64,000 nucleotides of DNA, taken from assembly GCF_022458985.1 (NCBI RefSeq), contig NC_061782.1, positions 5,969,672-6,033,671 of the forward strand, read 5' to 3'. Positions 49,375-63,100 of this stretch are shown piece after piece (the first letter of the stretch is position 1; the number at the start of each line of letters is the position of its first letter). Made by a program: the position numbers and the translations under genes. The notes beneath the pieces were generated by a model. The model was not told where the DNA came from. It did not search any database and saw only the letters and a list, made by a program, of their open reading frames with translations. The DNA comes from Mugil cephalus (lineage: Eukaryota > Chordata > Actinopteri > Mugiliformes > Mugilidae).

Positions 49375-50814
49375 ATCCCACTAAAGAGCCACCTTGATGT
49401 TTTAGAAATAGAAATACCAAGGAGAGCTCAGAGGCATCGTCCAGATGGTCACCTGTGTGCACAGCTGTGTGGAGTGGCTGTGCACGGAGATGCTCATTCA
49501 GTTGTAAATAAGTTTATTTTTAAAATCCCTGCATCATCATTAAAACCGTAATCCGTTCAGTGTGTAACTAATTGATTCTGGTCTGCTCGTATGCTGCGGC
49601 GTTCACAAGTAAAGTGGAACTGACTTAACGTTTGGCTTCTTTTTGAGCTGCAGACAGATTCACATGCATTTGCGTCTGCGTCTGCGTCTGCGAAGCCACG
49701 TCAATCAGCCGCTGGCGGTGCATTAAGTTCTGCCTCTAATGTTGACACAGAGGTCATCAATTCACATCAAGGACACCTCTGTAATAGACTCACATCGTGC
49801 AAATACAGTGGCTGTTAGTTTGCAAACAGCTTAGCAAGCAGCGAGCGTTCCTTGAGCTTTGATTCGACGCTAAGTGCTTCATCAATCACAATCCCAGACA
49901 GATCATTAGAGCCTTCTAGGATGACAAGACCAGCCAAAACATCTACAGCAGATTGCTCCAGACCACCTCTCAAACCTTTAATTACGCCCGAGGTTGGCAG
50001 TCCTCAAAGACATGCAGTGATAAGTGACTCACTCGATAGTGGCCATTACTTACAGAAACTTGTTACTGTCAGGGTTTTAAATGACTTGCATTATAGTACG
50101 TCAAAGCCAGAGCATTGGGGTTTATGTGTGTCTGCATGTGGGTAAGAGAAAGATAATATTTAAAATAGCATATTGGGCTGATTACTTGGTGCACAGCACA
50201 CAACACAGCGCTTAAATTTAATCGGTAAATATAATAAAATGAAGGAACTTTCAAATGAAAAAAAAGCTCATTTAACAAAAACACAACAATTCATTTCCCT
50301 CAGAATTAAGTTTATCTTTTAACTAGCACCTCCATCAGTTCTAAATTTAAGCTGTTCAGATGCTGACTTCAAATGTGTTCTTGTTTTGTGTCCACGTGAA
50401 CCTCGAACAAGTCGTGATGTGTTTTCTTATGCTTTGGGGATGCAAGTTATCTTTTGTGGACGCGTATCGGAACTTAGTCGTATGGAGTTAATCTTGGGAA
50501 AAATTGTGACATTATCTTATCGGCTCATTAAGGAACTAAATTTTGGGCCTGGGTGGTTTCCGTCAAGTCACTGGCAGTTGTTACAGCGCACGTATTCTCA
50601 CCAATCTAACACTGAGCTTTTTTTGTCCTCACCACTTCATTGTTGTAATCACAAGCTTGCAAGTTTCATTTGGAAAACCCCCTGGTTTGTAGCTTGCATC
50701 AGACTTTGCACTTTAAATTCATGCTAAGCAAAGATGAGGGCCTTTTCAAGCATGACGAGATCAAAGTGATATGACATGAAGACAACGTTAGCTTCTAGCT
50801 CTGGCACCAGTTTA

Positions 50815-51011
50815 TACACCGATCAGGCATAACATTATGACCACCTCCCTAATATTGTGTAGGGGGTGTCTGGTCTGGTCTAAGTGGGTAGTACATGTCT
50901 AAGTGACATACACTTGAATGAATGCCACAAGTTTCCCAGCTGAACATTGAATTGTCTCAAGATCACTTTCTTCTCCTGTCAGTGGTTATAATGTTGTGGC
51001 TAATCAGTGTA
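50815..51011 (-). mobile_element. Short Tc1-like MITE with both terminal repeats, copy C
   Basis: A 197-bp element. The left end TACACCGATCAGGCATAACA and right end (complement) TACACTGATTAGCCACAACA are inverted repeats, flanked on both sides by TA. The interior (GTCTGGTCTGGTCTAAGTGG, then TTTCCCAGCTGAACA) matches the outer part of copy D, so it is an internally deleted member of the same family, placed in copy D's orientation. Confidence 0.85.
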
Positions 51012-51546
51012 TATAGCTGCTGCTAGCAGAACTGATAGGGGTAAACCCTTGTCCTAAAATAGCAGAATAACACATGGACAAGTCTGGCAAGTCTCTTCTT
51101 TTTTACTATTTTATTATCTTCTACATATCCCGCTGAGAAACCAAAGCTGATACTAGATTATCCTTCTAAAGGGTTTGCGCAGTCACAGACTGACATACTG
51201 TATAAAAGCTAATTCCTTCAGCTCTCCATAAGTCACATTGTTGCATTTGCAGCAGTGATATGAACTTGAGAGGATCTATTCGTAAAAAAAAAAAAAAGTC
51301 TTTATCCTTAAACAACCCACTGGTGAACTATAGCTCAGAGTTCAAGATTAGACAGCTACAGATGCTCTATGCAGCTCCCAGCAAGCACAGTCGGTGAACT
51401 TTGCCTCAAATAAATACAAGCTATAGATGGGAATTTGTTCAGTGTGTCCTCATATTGCAAGCAAAACATGCCCTTTTGTCCTTCTGGCCCACCTGCTTAA
51501 TGGAAACACTGTGCAGCACCGGTGTAACACCTTGGGAATGATCGGT

Positions 51547-51550
<4 letters not shown>

Positions 51551-51581
<31 letters not shown>
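51551..51581. repeat. (TG)n microsatellite
   Basis: About 15 TG units. Confidence 0.9.
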
Positions 51582-51584
<3 letters not shown>

Positions 51585-52715
51585 AATGCCTGTGTACGAG
51601 GCGGTTTGTGCTGCAGGACAGTTCGTTATCTTCCAGACGAGCGGCTGGCTGATACATACCAGAGCAGACAGGCATCAGCCAGGGTCACAGGGTAAGTGTC
51701 ACAGGCCCCTTCACCTTTGTGTGCGCACCGGCAGAGGTGATCCTAGAAAGAGCATGTCTAGACACATCTCCTCACACCAGTCCCTCGTGAGTTAGTCTGG
51801 GCTCCAAGTGCCCCCTGGTGAACGGAGGGAAGAAGAGTCCCTAAGCGAGATGAGCTAAGGCTGATTTAATTCGAGACCGACTTTGCCATCAAAGAAAACT
51901 GGTCCACTTACATAATTTCTTTTGAGCCCAACTCTAATTAAAAACACCAGATTACACACGAACTACATTACTCATACAAATATTCAGCATATTTCTATAT
52001 AGCCCGCAGCTTTATGCCCCCTTCCCATGTCTTGTTCTGGATATAGATCCAGTGCAGCATCAATGACTGTTTGCCTCAGGAGAGTTGTAGTGCTTATTCC
52101 AGCAGACAGAGTGGAGAGATCACATGAATATCAGATCCCAGTGGAGCTGTAGCTTTGGCTGCTGTTTAAAGCCTAATCAATGAAAGAAACACGACCCATG
52201 TCTATCTGTTGTGCATAGGACGACGGCCTGTTTCTGGGAAAACTGCCTGCAGCGCCTGATTCAGGAAAGATAAGATATCTAAGAAAGAAAGAGAAAAAGA
52301 AAAACATTTATACAGATACAGTTTCATTTGAGCTCTTAGCCATATAATTTAATGATTACATTTTACACCTGGGCAAATTGTTGAACAGCGCAGCAGCAAA
52401 ATGCAACAGAAGCTCTGTGGATTTTGAGCTTGCTGACTAAGGACATTTTACTGATTTAGCTGCAGGCACAGGCTACTTTCAATGTCCAAAGCTATTAGTG
52501 ATTCTTGTAGTACTAAAGCACTGCTCCAGGGTAACCATTCCCCTGCATTAATGTCTACCTTCCAAAAGCAAATCAAAGGCTTATTTTAATGCCTCCACCT
52601 TCCCTGGCATACTCCCCAAGTAATGCATGTTAGAGGGCTTTAGGTGGCCAGGATGCATGTAATGGAGAGAGATAGAAACACGCCACTTTTCCTGGTAGAT
52701 TTGAAAGCAGAACGA

Positions 52716-52721
52716 TTTATT
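52716..52721 (-). terminator. Candidate poly(A) signal of hs3st1-like gene
   Basis: AATAAA on the minus strand, about 360 bp after the stop codon at 53079. It is one reasonable 3' end; longer 3' UTRs are possible. Confidence 0.35.
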
Positions 52722-53078
52722 ATCAAGAACAAGAATATCAAACAAGAGAGAGGGGGGAAAAAGTTAATCAGTTTCATAAACTTGTTTTCACTGCAATTTG
52801 ACCACTTAAACGCTTCCAGCACAGACAGAATGACTTAAGCTTGGAGGTTCTTCCATTTAATCTTATAATCTTACGCCTCTAGTTACAGGTTCTCATATTT
52901 TTCCCCCTTTAATCATGTAAATATAGAACTGCTCTGCTGAAACCAGAGATTACAACAGCATTACGAGGCTATTCAAAGGGGGCTTTAAATTGTCTGTAAA
53001 GTGCTTTATAGCTCCCCCCCTTTTTTTTGTCCTCATCACAGACAAGGTAGTGGCTCTGATGAGTCCAGTGTGCGTCTC

Positions 53079-54080
<1,002 letters not shown>

Positions 54081-54217
54081 TTAGCTGCAGAGCAGATCTG
54101 ACTTTCTTAGCTCAGTGGGAACAAGAGCGGTGAGAAATGCAGTCTTTGTCTGCCATTGAATTTGAACTGGAGGAGGAGGGAAAATCATCGGCAGTCCACA
54201 GCACATCTGTAGGGAAG

Positions 54218-54246
54218 AACAAAGAAAGAAAGAAAGAAAGAAGAAA
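54218..54246. repeat. (GAAA)n tetranucleotide repeat
   Basis: Six to seven AAAG units on the plus strand. Confidence 0.85.
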
Positions 54247-55499
54247 AGGCTTTCAGATTCCAGGCATAAAAAGCAGAATGAATATCTGTATTATTCTGAA
54301 ATGGCTCTTTCCTCGTACCCCTGAAAAAGCAATCCAGCCATAAATACAATCCATGTCTGTTAAAAGTGTATCATCTCAAAGGGATAATCTCAATTCATCT
54401 TTGGTTCAGTCTCTTTTCATCTTCCCATCTGCTTTCTCTTCGCACTCTATAAAGTCACTTTCAATTGATACTGTAATTTCTCCGGCTGAAAAACATTTAG
54501 CCAGACAGCTCATCAGAAAATGTGTCTGAGATATGTAAGTGTGGCTGAAGGCCAAAAGACAAGACCCGAGTGCTTTGTCTTCCTTCACTCAGCAGGTCAA
54601 AATCCATGCCTGAATCAATACACTTAACACCCCCCTCCCCCCAGAGCATTCAAATCAAGGCATCTGGAGACATATAAAGACAAATGTATTGCAGGAAATC
54701 AGATTAGTTCCAACTTCCTTTGATGCATTTGATTTCTCATACTGCAAGAAAGATCAATAATAGACCAATGAAACTCAGCAAACAAGTGGAGAAGGATTAA
54801 GGGTCTTAAATATGACTTATAATTCTGCAGAAGTGCCTTTCAAAACCATGGGAAAATTCAAATTTGTTGACTCGTCTTTTTTTACTTTCCCCATATTTCT
54901 GCAAGGCCTGTTAAATATTCCAATATTTACCTTGCTTTCTTGCCTTCAATAGGCACTCGTCAAGTGGTTTGCCTTCATTTAACTATGTTATAACATCTGA
55001 CTAAAATAAAAGTAAGTGTTGCCTGCTTCTGCAGCAACAGCACGAGTGGAAATAGCAGAACATATTTTTTAAAATGTCACAGAATTAATTAAATAAAAAA
55101 AAAAAAGAAAAAGAAAACGTCTGTGGATACATTCACGAGGAAAACCAACTGAGAGAGATGCTGCTTACAGTGTGCTAGTCAAAATAACAAGGCCGACTAT
55201 GCAAACACCAGGCTTCAACAGCAAAGGTCACGGTAAGGTAATGTGAACAAACGCAGATATTCCCAGCCTGGGAACACGCTGACACACAAACAAACAGCAT
55301 TCTGGATGCATTGACTAGACAGAACACAAAATGTTCACTGTATATATCTCATCCGATGCATTGTAGGCTGCGAATGGCTTACAGATCTGTTGAAAACTTG
55401 TTCAGGAAAGGACCCGTATCCATGGGATTTCATCACATTTGGATGGGTGTCTAATACGGTGGGGTTAACTAAGACTTCCACTAATGCTGAGAACCTGGC

Positions 55500-55827
55500 A
55501 GACACTTTATCAGTTTGGGATCTAGTGAATTTGGAGGCCAGATCAACACTTTGTGCTGTCGTTCATGTTTATCTAGTTGTTCCTAAAGCATTTGTTTTTG
55601 CGCGTGTTCCTGTGTCAGGCTGCATCCTGCTGGAGATGGATGCTGCCATCAAGGAGTCAAGGATCATTGCTATGGGGTGGAGGTGCCTGGTCTGGTCGAG
55701 GTGGGTAATACATGTCTAACATCCAATTAATGGCAGGTCCAAATGTTTCCCAGCAGAACACTGAATTGTCACAAGATGGTCTATGTTATTTACTTAACTT
55801 GTCTTAATATGATGACTGATCAGTGTA
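55500..55827 (-). mobile_element. Tc1-like transposon remnant, copy D
   Basis: The minus strand carries the copy A/B blocks (AACTCAC-type TTCACTAGATCCCAAACTG, GGCCTCCAAA, then CAGCAGGATGCAGCCTGACA). Its right end is ..GATGACTGATCAGTGTA followed by TA, matching the copy C right end. The left end is uncertain. Confidence 0.65.
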
Positions 55828-57248
55828 TATATGAAGTCTTCTTGTGGTAATATATTCTTACCTAACCTGTGCAAAAATAAATAAATAAATAAAAATGAAA
55901 AGAAGGGTTAAATTCAAAAATGGCCAACCATCATAAAGCATAAGTGTAATGTGTGTAGAAACCATCAATGTGTTGTGTTGGTCACCAGTTTGTGAGGCAC
56001 ACATAGAACATCTTTGCTTAGATGTGCCTACTTGAGTTGTTTCCCGTGACCATCTGTTCTTATTAATTCTCCGCTTGCAAAAATACTCTGCCCTGGTACA
56101 ATTTAATCACAGACATTGTCCCTCTAATTAAGTGAAAGTGAAAAGTGTAAGCACCAATGTGCATAGCACATTTCCGTGATGTCAGCAGTGGCCTTTCTCT
56201 CACCTTACAGAGTCTTTCAACCACATAAAGGCAATGACACATGCCCCCGCTTCACACTATGATCTTCAGCTTCAGCGTGGAACCCGGCCTGTGTGCTGAA
56301 CACAGGAGAGCCGACCTGCCCTGCAGGGTCCGGGGTTGTGCAAGGAGGCACTTATGTGGTGTGACAGGCGCGCCTGCCTGTCAGCGTTTCCCTGGCAGAG
56401 AGCTGCCAAGTCCAATGCTAACAGCCAGGCAGCCAGACGAACTTTCTGTCTCATCCAATTCCTCCCTCTCCTCTCACGACACACCACCACCTGGAAGGAG
56501 CTATTGTTTCACATTCCACTGGGCCCTATTGCTTTATTCAGCACTTGACGCATATCTTTCGCTTTTCATTCGGCGCATGGCAGCCATGTTAACTGGCAGA
56601 GCACTTAACCAAAAATATTTTTTTTGCTGAATATGGAAGTCGGAGAGTGAAGAGAACACAGGGTGGAACAGAAGAACTGTGACCACACTGGGTGCTGAGA
56701 GTAGGATGCAGCAGCTGTGTTAGGCGGCTCACTGCTACTTCACAGCGAGAACACAGACTCTGATGTCAGCACTGGGTACCTTTTCTTGTTTTCTGTCTTC
56801 CTTTTTTTTTTGCATAGAGCTTGCATGATTGCACTATGCATAACTGATAAACCAAACATATACTGACATGGTATGGTGACCTAAAGTTCCTTCCGTCAAG
56901 AAAACTTTACTATTGGATACTGGTCATTGGACATTACCCAGGAACAAGATATCAAAGCATTAGTGCCACCCCTGTTATGAACTAATTGCAGCTCTTTCAA
57001 AACCACTTGTAATTAGTTTGGACAGGAAGCAGAAGCGAGAGGAAAAGCCAAACTTTTACTGAATTATTTTTACATGTATTAGCTCTGTGAGTGTCCACTC
57101 AGATCCCACGTCTCCCTGTTTCATCCCTTCTTTGACCCTGATCATGAATAAGTGGATATGGAACTTGAACTCACCGGGAGCAAAGGCAAAATCGCTGAGA
57201 TGACAAAATCAAACCTATATTCCTTCTTGAACCCAGGTTATACAACCT

Positions 57249-57250
<2 letters not shown>

Positions 57251-57341
<91 letters not shown>
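57251..57341. repeat. (AC)45 microsatellite
   Basis: A perfect 91-base AC run, the longest in the window. It creates artefactual His-Thr and Cys-Val reading frames on the two strands. Confidence 0.95.
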
Positions 57342-57342
<1 letters not shown>

Positions 57343-58623
57343 GAGAGCTGCACTTGCCAGCTATTATCTCGACTTGTCTGGCACCAGAGCAAAAAAAAAA
57401 AAAAAAACGCAGCCTCCCGCCTGAGCAGACGGCGCAGCCAACAGATCTGCACTATTCATTATATCCCAACAGGCTATGAGGAGGGCTCCACAGGTTCCCC
57501 CGTGCCTCAGGAGGCTAGGTTCCCACTAATTAACCCAAACAGCCGCCTCTATATATCTACTGAACAAACCCTCATTCATATTCAGCAGGGCCCCCTGCCA
57601 TTAACTGTGGCGGGCAGCAGGTATTGTACAGGGCAGCTTTGTTTTTTTAATGGATGCTCATTAGAGACGTTAGTACAAAATAATTATTACTGCAATAAGG
57701 CTTGATTACAAAGGGTGTCCTTTGCCATTAAATCGATTCAAGTGAGGAAGTAAAAAGTATCAATCGTTGCTAATATTAATCACAGATTTTCAAGCAACTA
57801 GGCATGTAAATAAACACTTTCAGGGATGACTAAGGGTTGGGTTTATTTTATTTATTTATTTATTTATTTTTATTGGCCCAAACCAGCAATCTGAAACAAA
57901 CTGTGTGTAGGAATCACATTTTTCTCTTCTCTTGGTTGTTTCTTTTCCTCCCCCCCCCCATCTTGTCCTCTTGTATCTGGCTCACAGCACTGCTGTATGG
58001 TCTCTTACTGAGACGCCGTCCCCATAAAAACTGTCACTTGGGACACGGAAAATCCTGTACCTTGATTCTGTTTTCTTCTACACTTTCCCCTTCCAACAGA
58101 ACCTCAAAACCCCAGTACAATACACTTTTCCCATCCATGCCCCACATTCAGCTCCCACATACAGGACTGGTATTAAATAATGGATGCATTTTGGTTCACT
58201 GTGGGATCTTTGGCTGACTGTATTAGTATCAGGTACAACAACTTAAGATTTCAGCTACTCACAGGGCACAGAGAAGATCCTTTCCTTCCCTCTTAAACTT
58301 TAAAGTGATACATCTCATGCAAAGAGACAACACAGAGGCCTACCCAGTTAGAGGTTACCCAATATAATCTACTAAAATATACGTTTTGGGGGATGATGTA
58401 CTCTGAAACAAAACCACTGAATGAACTATCTAATTGCTCAGGATCAGCTTTTTAAGAGGCCGTGTTGAGCACTGCTGAACGTTTCAGTGCTCCTATAAAG
58501 CTAGCTTGATCACGACTTGAAGAAATAATGAGAGTGGTCCACATCTGTAGTCTCATACTAACAAAAGACTACAGCTTACAGGCAACTATTGGATCCTGTG
58601 GCGATGCTTTAGAACAGAGAGTT

Positions 58624-60098
58624 CATTCATTTTCTGCAACTGCTTGTTCTTTGGAGGGTCGCGGGCGGGGGGTTGGAGCCTATCCCAGCTGCTACTGAGC
58701 AAGAGGTAGGGCTGCACAACTAATCGGATTTTAATCGAGATCACAATTTTGGCTAGCACAGTTAAATGAACCTGACCGTTGTCCATGTTTACATTTAAAA
58801 TGCAGGCGCACCTTACAGTCAACTTACTCTGTGTGTCTGAAGAAGTCATCATGTCAAGAGAAGCGCACTGGGATGAGGAGATAGCACCTCGAAAGGGATC
58901 CATATATATTTTCTGGACTTGTTTTAGATTGAGGGCGAGTGATGTGAAACTCGCAAAACTCTATATTAGAGTTTAGAGCTAATTAGAGCTAATATGCTCA
59001 ATCATCACAAACCAAAGTACAAAGAATGTATCTAATGCTGCTTCACTAAATTCCAGTCAGTGTCCATAACCCTTTGTAAAATAAATAAATAAATAAATAA
59101 AAAATTTAAATAACGTTTTAATGTACAATTTCTATTATTAAGAATTTGTTCTACTTTAAAGTTTCATTTTGCACTAAAAACTGTTTTGTGCTTCCATTTA
59201 AGACCTTACACAGTCCATATTCCTCTAAGTCTAGACTACCTAACTGTATCCGGAAGTGGACAACAATTGTGATAAAGGCCACGGATTTCCTTGGAAGTTG
59301 GCTAATTATCCTTTTAACTCCTAGTGGCTCAAAGACATGATGTTTTTTTTAAACTTGAAAAAAATTAAATACACATTGAGAGGATGTACAGTCAACAGCC
59401 TTGGCAACCAACCTTATCTCCTTTTTCACTAATTTACATGTACTACCCAATTGAATGTGTTCCTGTTATCCTTGGTATAAGTTTATGTTGCATTAAAAAA
59501 AAACAAACAAAAAAAAAAACAGCAATATCTATGCGTTGTTAATTGGCTATTACACAGTGCTCTGTAATTTAATTATTTTACTCTACATTCTTACCACTTT
59601 TTCGCCTTTATGCATGCAAGAACAAAAAGGTAAATTGTATTTCTGTGAATTTGAAATATCGTCTTGTATTTTTCCAATAAAAATATTTGAAAGAAAAAAA
59701 GAAAACTGTTTGAATATTGTTTGTTTAAAAGTATGCAATAAAAATTCTTATGTTTTCCTAACATGGTGAATAATCGCGATTACAATATTGATCAAAATAA
59801 TCGAGATTAGCATTTTGGCCATAATCGTGCAGCTCTAGCAAGAGGCAGGGTACACCGGGAGCGGCGGGGTCCAGGTCGCCAGTCTATCACAGGACTACTA
59901 ACAGAACCAGAGAATCAGCAGTTAGCCACCTAACGAGCATGTCTTTGGATGGTGGGAGGAAGCTGGAGTACCCAGAGAGAACCCACGCAGACACAGGGAG
60001 AAGGTGCAAACACAACACAGAAAGGCTCCAGTCGACCAATGGATTAGAACCTTCCTGCTGTGGGGCATCAGTACCAACCCCCACATCACTGCCGCCTA
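58624..60098 (+). mobile_element. Interspersed repeat with 13-bp target duplication, split by a hAT element
   Basis: The left part 58624-58706 (TTTTCTGCAACTGCTTGTTC, GGAGCCTATCCCAGCTGCTA) and the right part 59846-60098 (GTCGCCAGTCTATCACAGGA, AGTACCCAGAGAGAACCCAC, GCAGACACAGGGAGAA) are halves of a fish-wide repeat I recognise by text but cannot name. AGAACAGAGAGTT occurs exactly at both outer edges (58611-58623 and 60099-60111), a 13-bp target duplication. Removing the insert leaves about 336 bp. Confidence 0.75.
58707..59837. mobile_element. Nonautonomous hAT-type transposon with 8-bp target duplication
   Basis: A 1131-bp element. Ends TAGGGCTGCACAACTAATCG and (complement) TAGAGCTGCACGATTATGGC are imperfect inverted repeats. 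The host octamer GCAAGAGG is duplicated exactly at 58699-58706 and 59838-59845, and 8 bp is the hAT hallmark. The interior is AT-rich with (AAAT)n and no transposase, so movement must have been driven by an enzyme from elsewhere. Confidence 0.85.
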
Positions 60099-60111
60099 AG
60101 AACAGAGAGTT

Positions 60112-63100
60112 GCCACTTTCAAATTCCAGCAACACCCAGGACCGAGCTGCCCCTTAACTGGGGTAGCCTAAGAGATTTAGATACAGTGAACATACAGAAG
60201 AGATTAGTGTTAGCCAACGGACCTGACACATGTGATCGTCCTCTCCCCAAGCTATTTCTCATCAGCTTACCAATTAAAAGAATTTATCTAGCAGTTAGGA
60301 GGACATTGTGTCACACCGGCAACACACTGTGGACTCATCATCGGTGGAATCCAGGGTGGTACATCAAGCCAACAATAATGCCAAGAGGTAATCATTGTGC
60401 AGCACGCACTTTCTGGTGATGTTGAGTGGTGCTTGCATTATACAGAGTGGTGTGTTTGCTATTTCACCTACAGTTGTTGACGTGAGGGGGGGTTGGCTGA
60501 TGTCTGTGTGTGTGGGTGTGTGGGTGTGTGTGTGTGTGTTCATTTTATCTAACAAATTAGCCACGGCGTACATCGCTGCAGTGCCACAGGAGCCAACATT
60601 GCGGTACTACTCTCCTCTGGGGCCACCTGCTGGGCTGAACTAATTTCACTTTATTTGAGCACTTCCTGCCTTCAGCAGTGCGCCGATGCTAGCAAGACGA
60701 ACGACGTCTGAGCTGATTAAAAACGCGCAATGGGGATGGTTTACACCCCATTGAAAGAGTGCTCGTCTTGAAATGAATCAATTCTAGAAATGAAATCTTG
60801 TTCCTGCTGTTTCGAAATCTCCAGGGCAAATATAAGACAAATAAGTGTATTGAGGCAATTTAGTTAGATGTGTATATTATAAACAGACATTTTGATTTTT
60901 AAATGTTGAAAAGTTCTTATGTAGCGAAGAATCGAGTTGAAATGACAGACTGAGCCAAGGTCAGGGTGAAGTATACGGTTGTTTGTAATATTTTTAGGAC
61001 CTCTAATGTCCATGGGAGCGTATCCTGGGTGTAAACCTGGTTGCACTTTCAGAATAAAAGAAGTTTCCTGAGAGGAAGACCTATAAGAACAAAGGAAAAA
61101 AATATTGTATGTAGGTTGATAAGCCGTAGTGCAAGTACATATTTTTCGGTAAACCAGGCTGGCATTTGGTTCTGATTATAAAACTAATTTTTGATTAATA
61201 TTTGTCTTCTCTGTTCTAACAGAGATGCAACCGTCTTGTCTACAGTAGGTGTTTAAAACCTTCCTCTATCATCTTCATTTTTCGCTCAGATCGCTGGAGC
61301 CAGATGAGGGACGGTTAAAGTGGCGTCACTAAAAAATGTGCCCCGATTTCAAGTCTCACTCGCTGGGTTCCCGTCGGGCCAGTTGTCGGCACAGAAAACC
61401 TGAATTCAATTCAGTTTCAAATGTCATTACTGAGAATTATTAGAACCTCTGGAGCCAAACCAATTGCTTCAGTGGAATTATACACTGAACTGATAAGTGG
61501 GATAGAAAATATTTAATAGATTATGACATCCTTGAATAGACTTTCAGCTTTGAGTCTGAGAACTGGGACAGATCGAATACTGATAGCGACAGTTCAGTCT
61601 GACGTCTCGGCAGCGTCTCACACCGACACTGATGGGAAGGGGAAAAAAATCCTTGTTTTTAGAAGAAATCAGACTGCTGCTTTGATGGTAAGCAACATTT
61701 TGCTATTTCTGGAGAGGATGAGTAAGACAATGACCTAATCCACACCCACATGTTAGCAGAGGCATTCATTAACATACTTGAGAGGGGTGTAATCTGCCAT
61801 TTCCTAGTACACCCAGACACATGTGGCCACAGGCACTAATTACAGTGTTTTAACTGTAATCTTCTATATGTTGAGCTAAAGTGTCCTTTCTTTTTTATTT
61901 CTTTTTTTTTTTCAGTGCAGGCTGGTTGAGTGCGCAATTCAGGCTCTTCCAATTAGCAGTCCTTCTGCCCACTGCCATCTGTGCACACGTAGAACATGAG
62001 CCACCCAACTTGATGAAGGACTGTGCCTCAGAAACATGATATGTTTATTCTTTATTAGCAACATTTGAATAAATAAAAGCACCAAGAACCGATGGATGAG
62101 GAATGTTGAAGAATACTGCAGAATCGTTTCGCAACTGCAACACTCTGCGACGCTGAACTAAATGCACCATTGTTCCGAACTGAGATTTCTCGAGAACCTT
62201 CGCTTGCGCCCGCTGCATACCCTGACCCAGGGCTGCTCTGCTTTAGCTCTGACATTTGTCAATGTTCTGAGATTTATTTCAAGCATCAGCTGACATTGTC
62301 TAGATTCCCAGAAGGCATTGTCGCTGATAAAATAGCCTGACTTGCTCATCACCCTTGGATGAGTGGAGGAGACCAATCCCAGGGACGCTGACTCACTCAG
62401 GGAAGTGCTCCACGGCCCGTCAGGAACAACAACAGCCCATGAGAAGGAATTCAATCAGAGAGTGGCCTGATGATCCTCATTCAGCCTGCCACTTCTGATA
62501 AAGCACCTATGCTTTCCACAGCATCGAGATGCTCTCTCTGCAGCTGCCTCCTCGCCGCCGCCACAGAGGCACAGCTAATTTTGCGCCGACAATTTAATGC
62601 TACTGTAATTCTTATCATGCTTTTCCCATCACACCTTTACTAGCTCTCGCAATGAGTCTGAGCTTCTCGGCGCAAGGTAATTGTTCTGCGGTTCATCGCG
62701 GAGGGCTGATCAAAACAAAAGCACCGGCTCTGTCCTCGCGTCTTCTCCTGTCTCAAAGGCATCCTGCAAACTGCAATACACACATACATTATGGATGAAT
62801 TACTTCATCAAATAAAAAGCGGGACATGTGGTAATGAACTGCGAGGATACTCTTAATCTTTGATGAGGCCTGTGTGGTGAATAGTTTAATGAGAAAAAAA
62901 CTTTGCGCAGACCTGCTGGGTCTGATGTGTGTGGTTCAAAACCATGCATTTTTTTTTTTATTGAATGGCATCAATATTACGGCTCATGAACAGCATGAAG
63001 TAATACATCAAGTGTAATCCCACTTTAGCCAAGGCTCGAGTTATGCAGTTCTACTCTGGGGCAAAGCACGTGATGCATATTAACGAAGGTGTACATACAC

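Larger units (their letters stand above)
21960..53000. other. About 31-kb gene-free region between vent and hs3st1-like
   Basis: I read both strands and found no exon with recognisable family similarity and proper splice signals except transposon fragments (listed separately). Open frames are short and low-complexity. From 26460 to 28320 the DNA is AT-rich with A-runs, (TAAAA)n and a LINE tail. The block 44400-44620 looks non-repetitive and homeobox-site rich. Such a desert beside developmental genes often holds enhancers, but nothing here proves it. Confidence 0.5.
54250..58600. other. Gene-free DNA upstream of the hs3st1-like gene
   Basis: Outside copy D and the microsatellites I see no exon. 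The block 57480-57770 is non-repetitive, rich in TTAATTAA/ATTAAC and CATTAATC motifs and lacks frame. It looks like conserved noncoding DNA by composition only. Confidence 0.4.

Noticed and set aside
57152-57452. His-Thr and Cys-Val repeat proteins
   Set aside because: Translation artefacts of the (AC)45 microsatellite.
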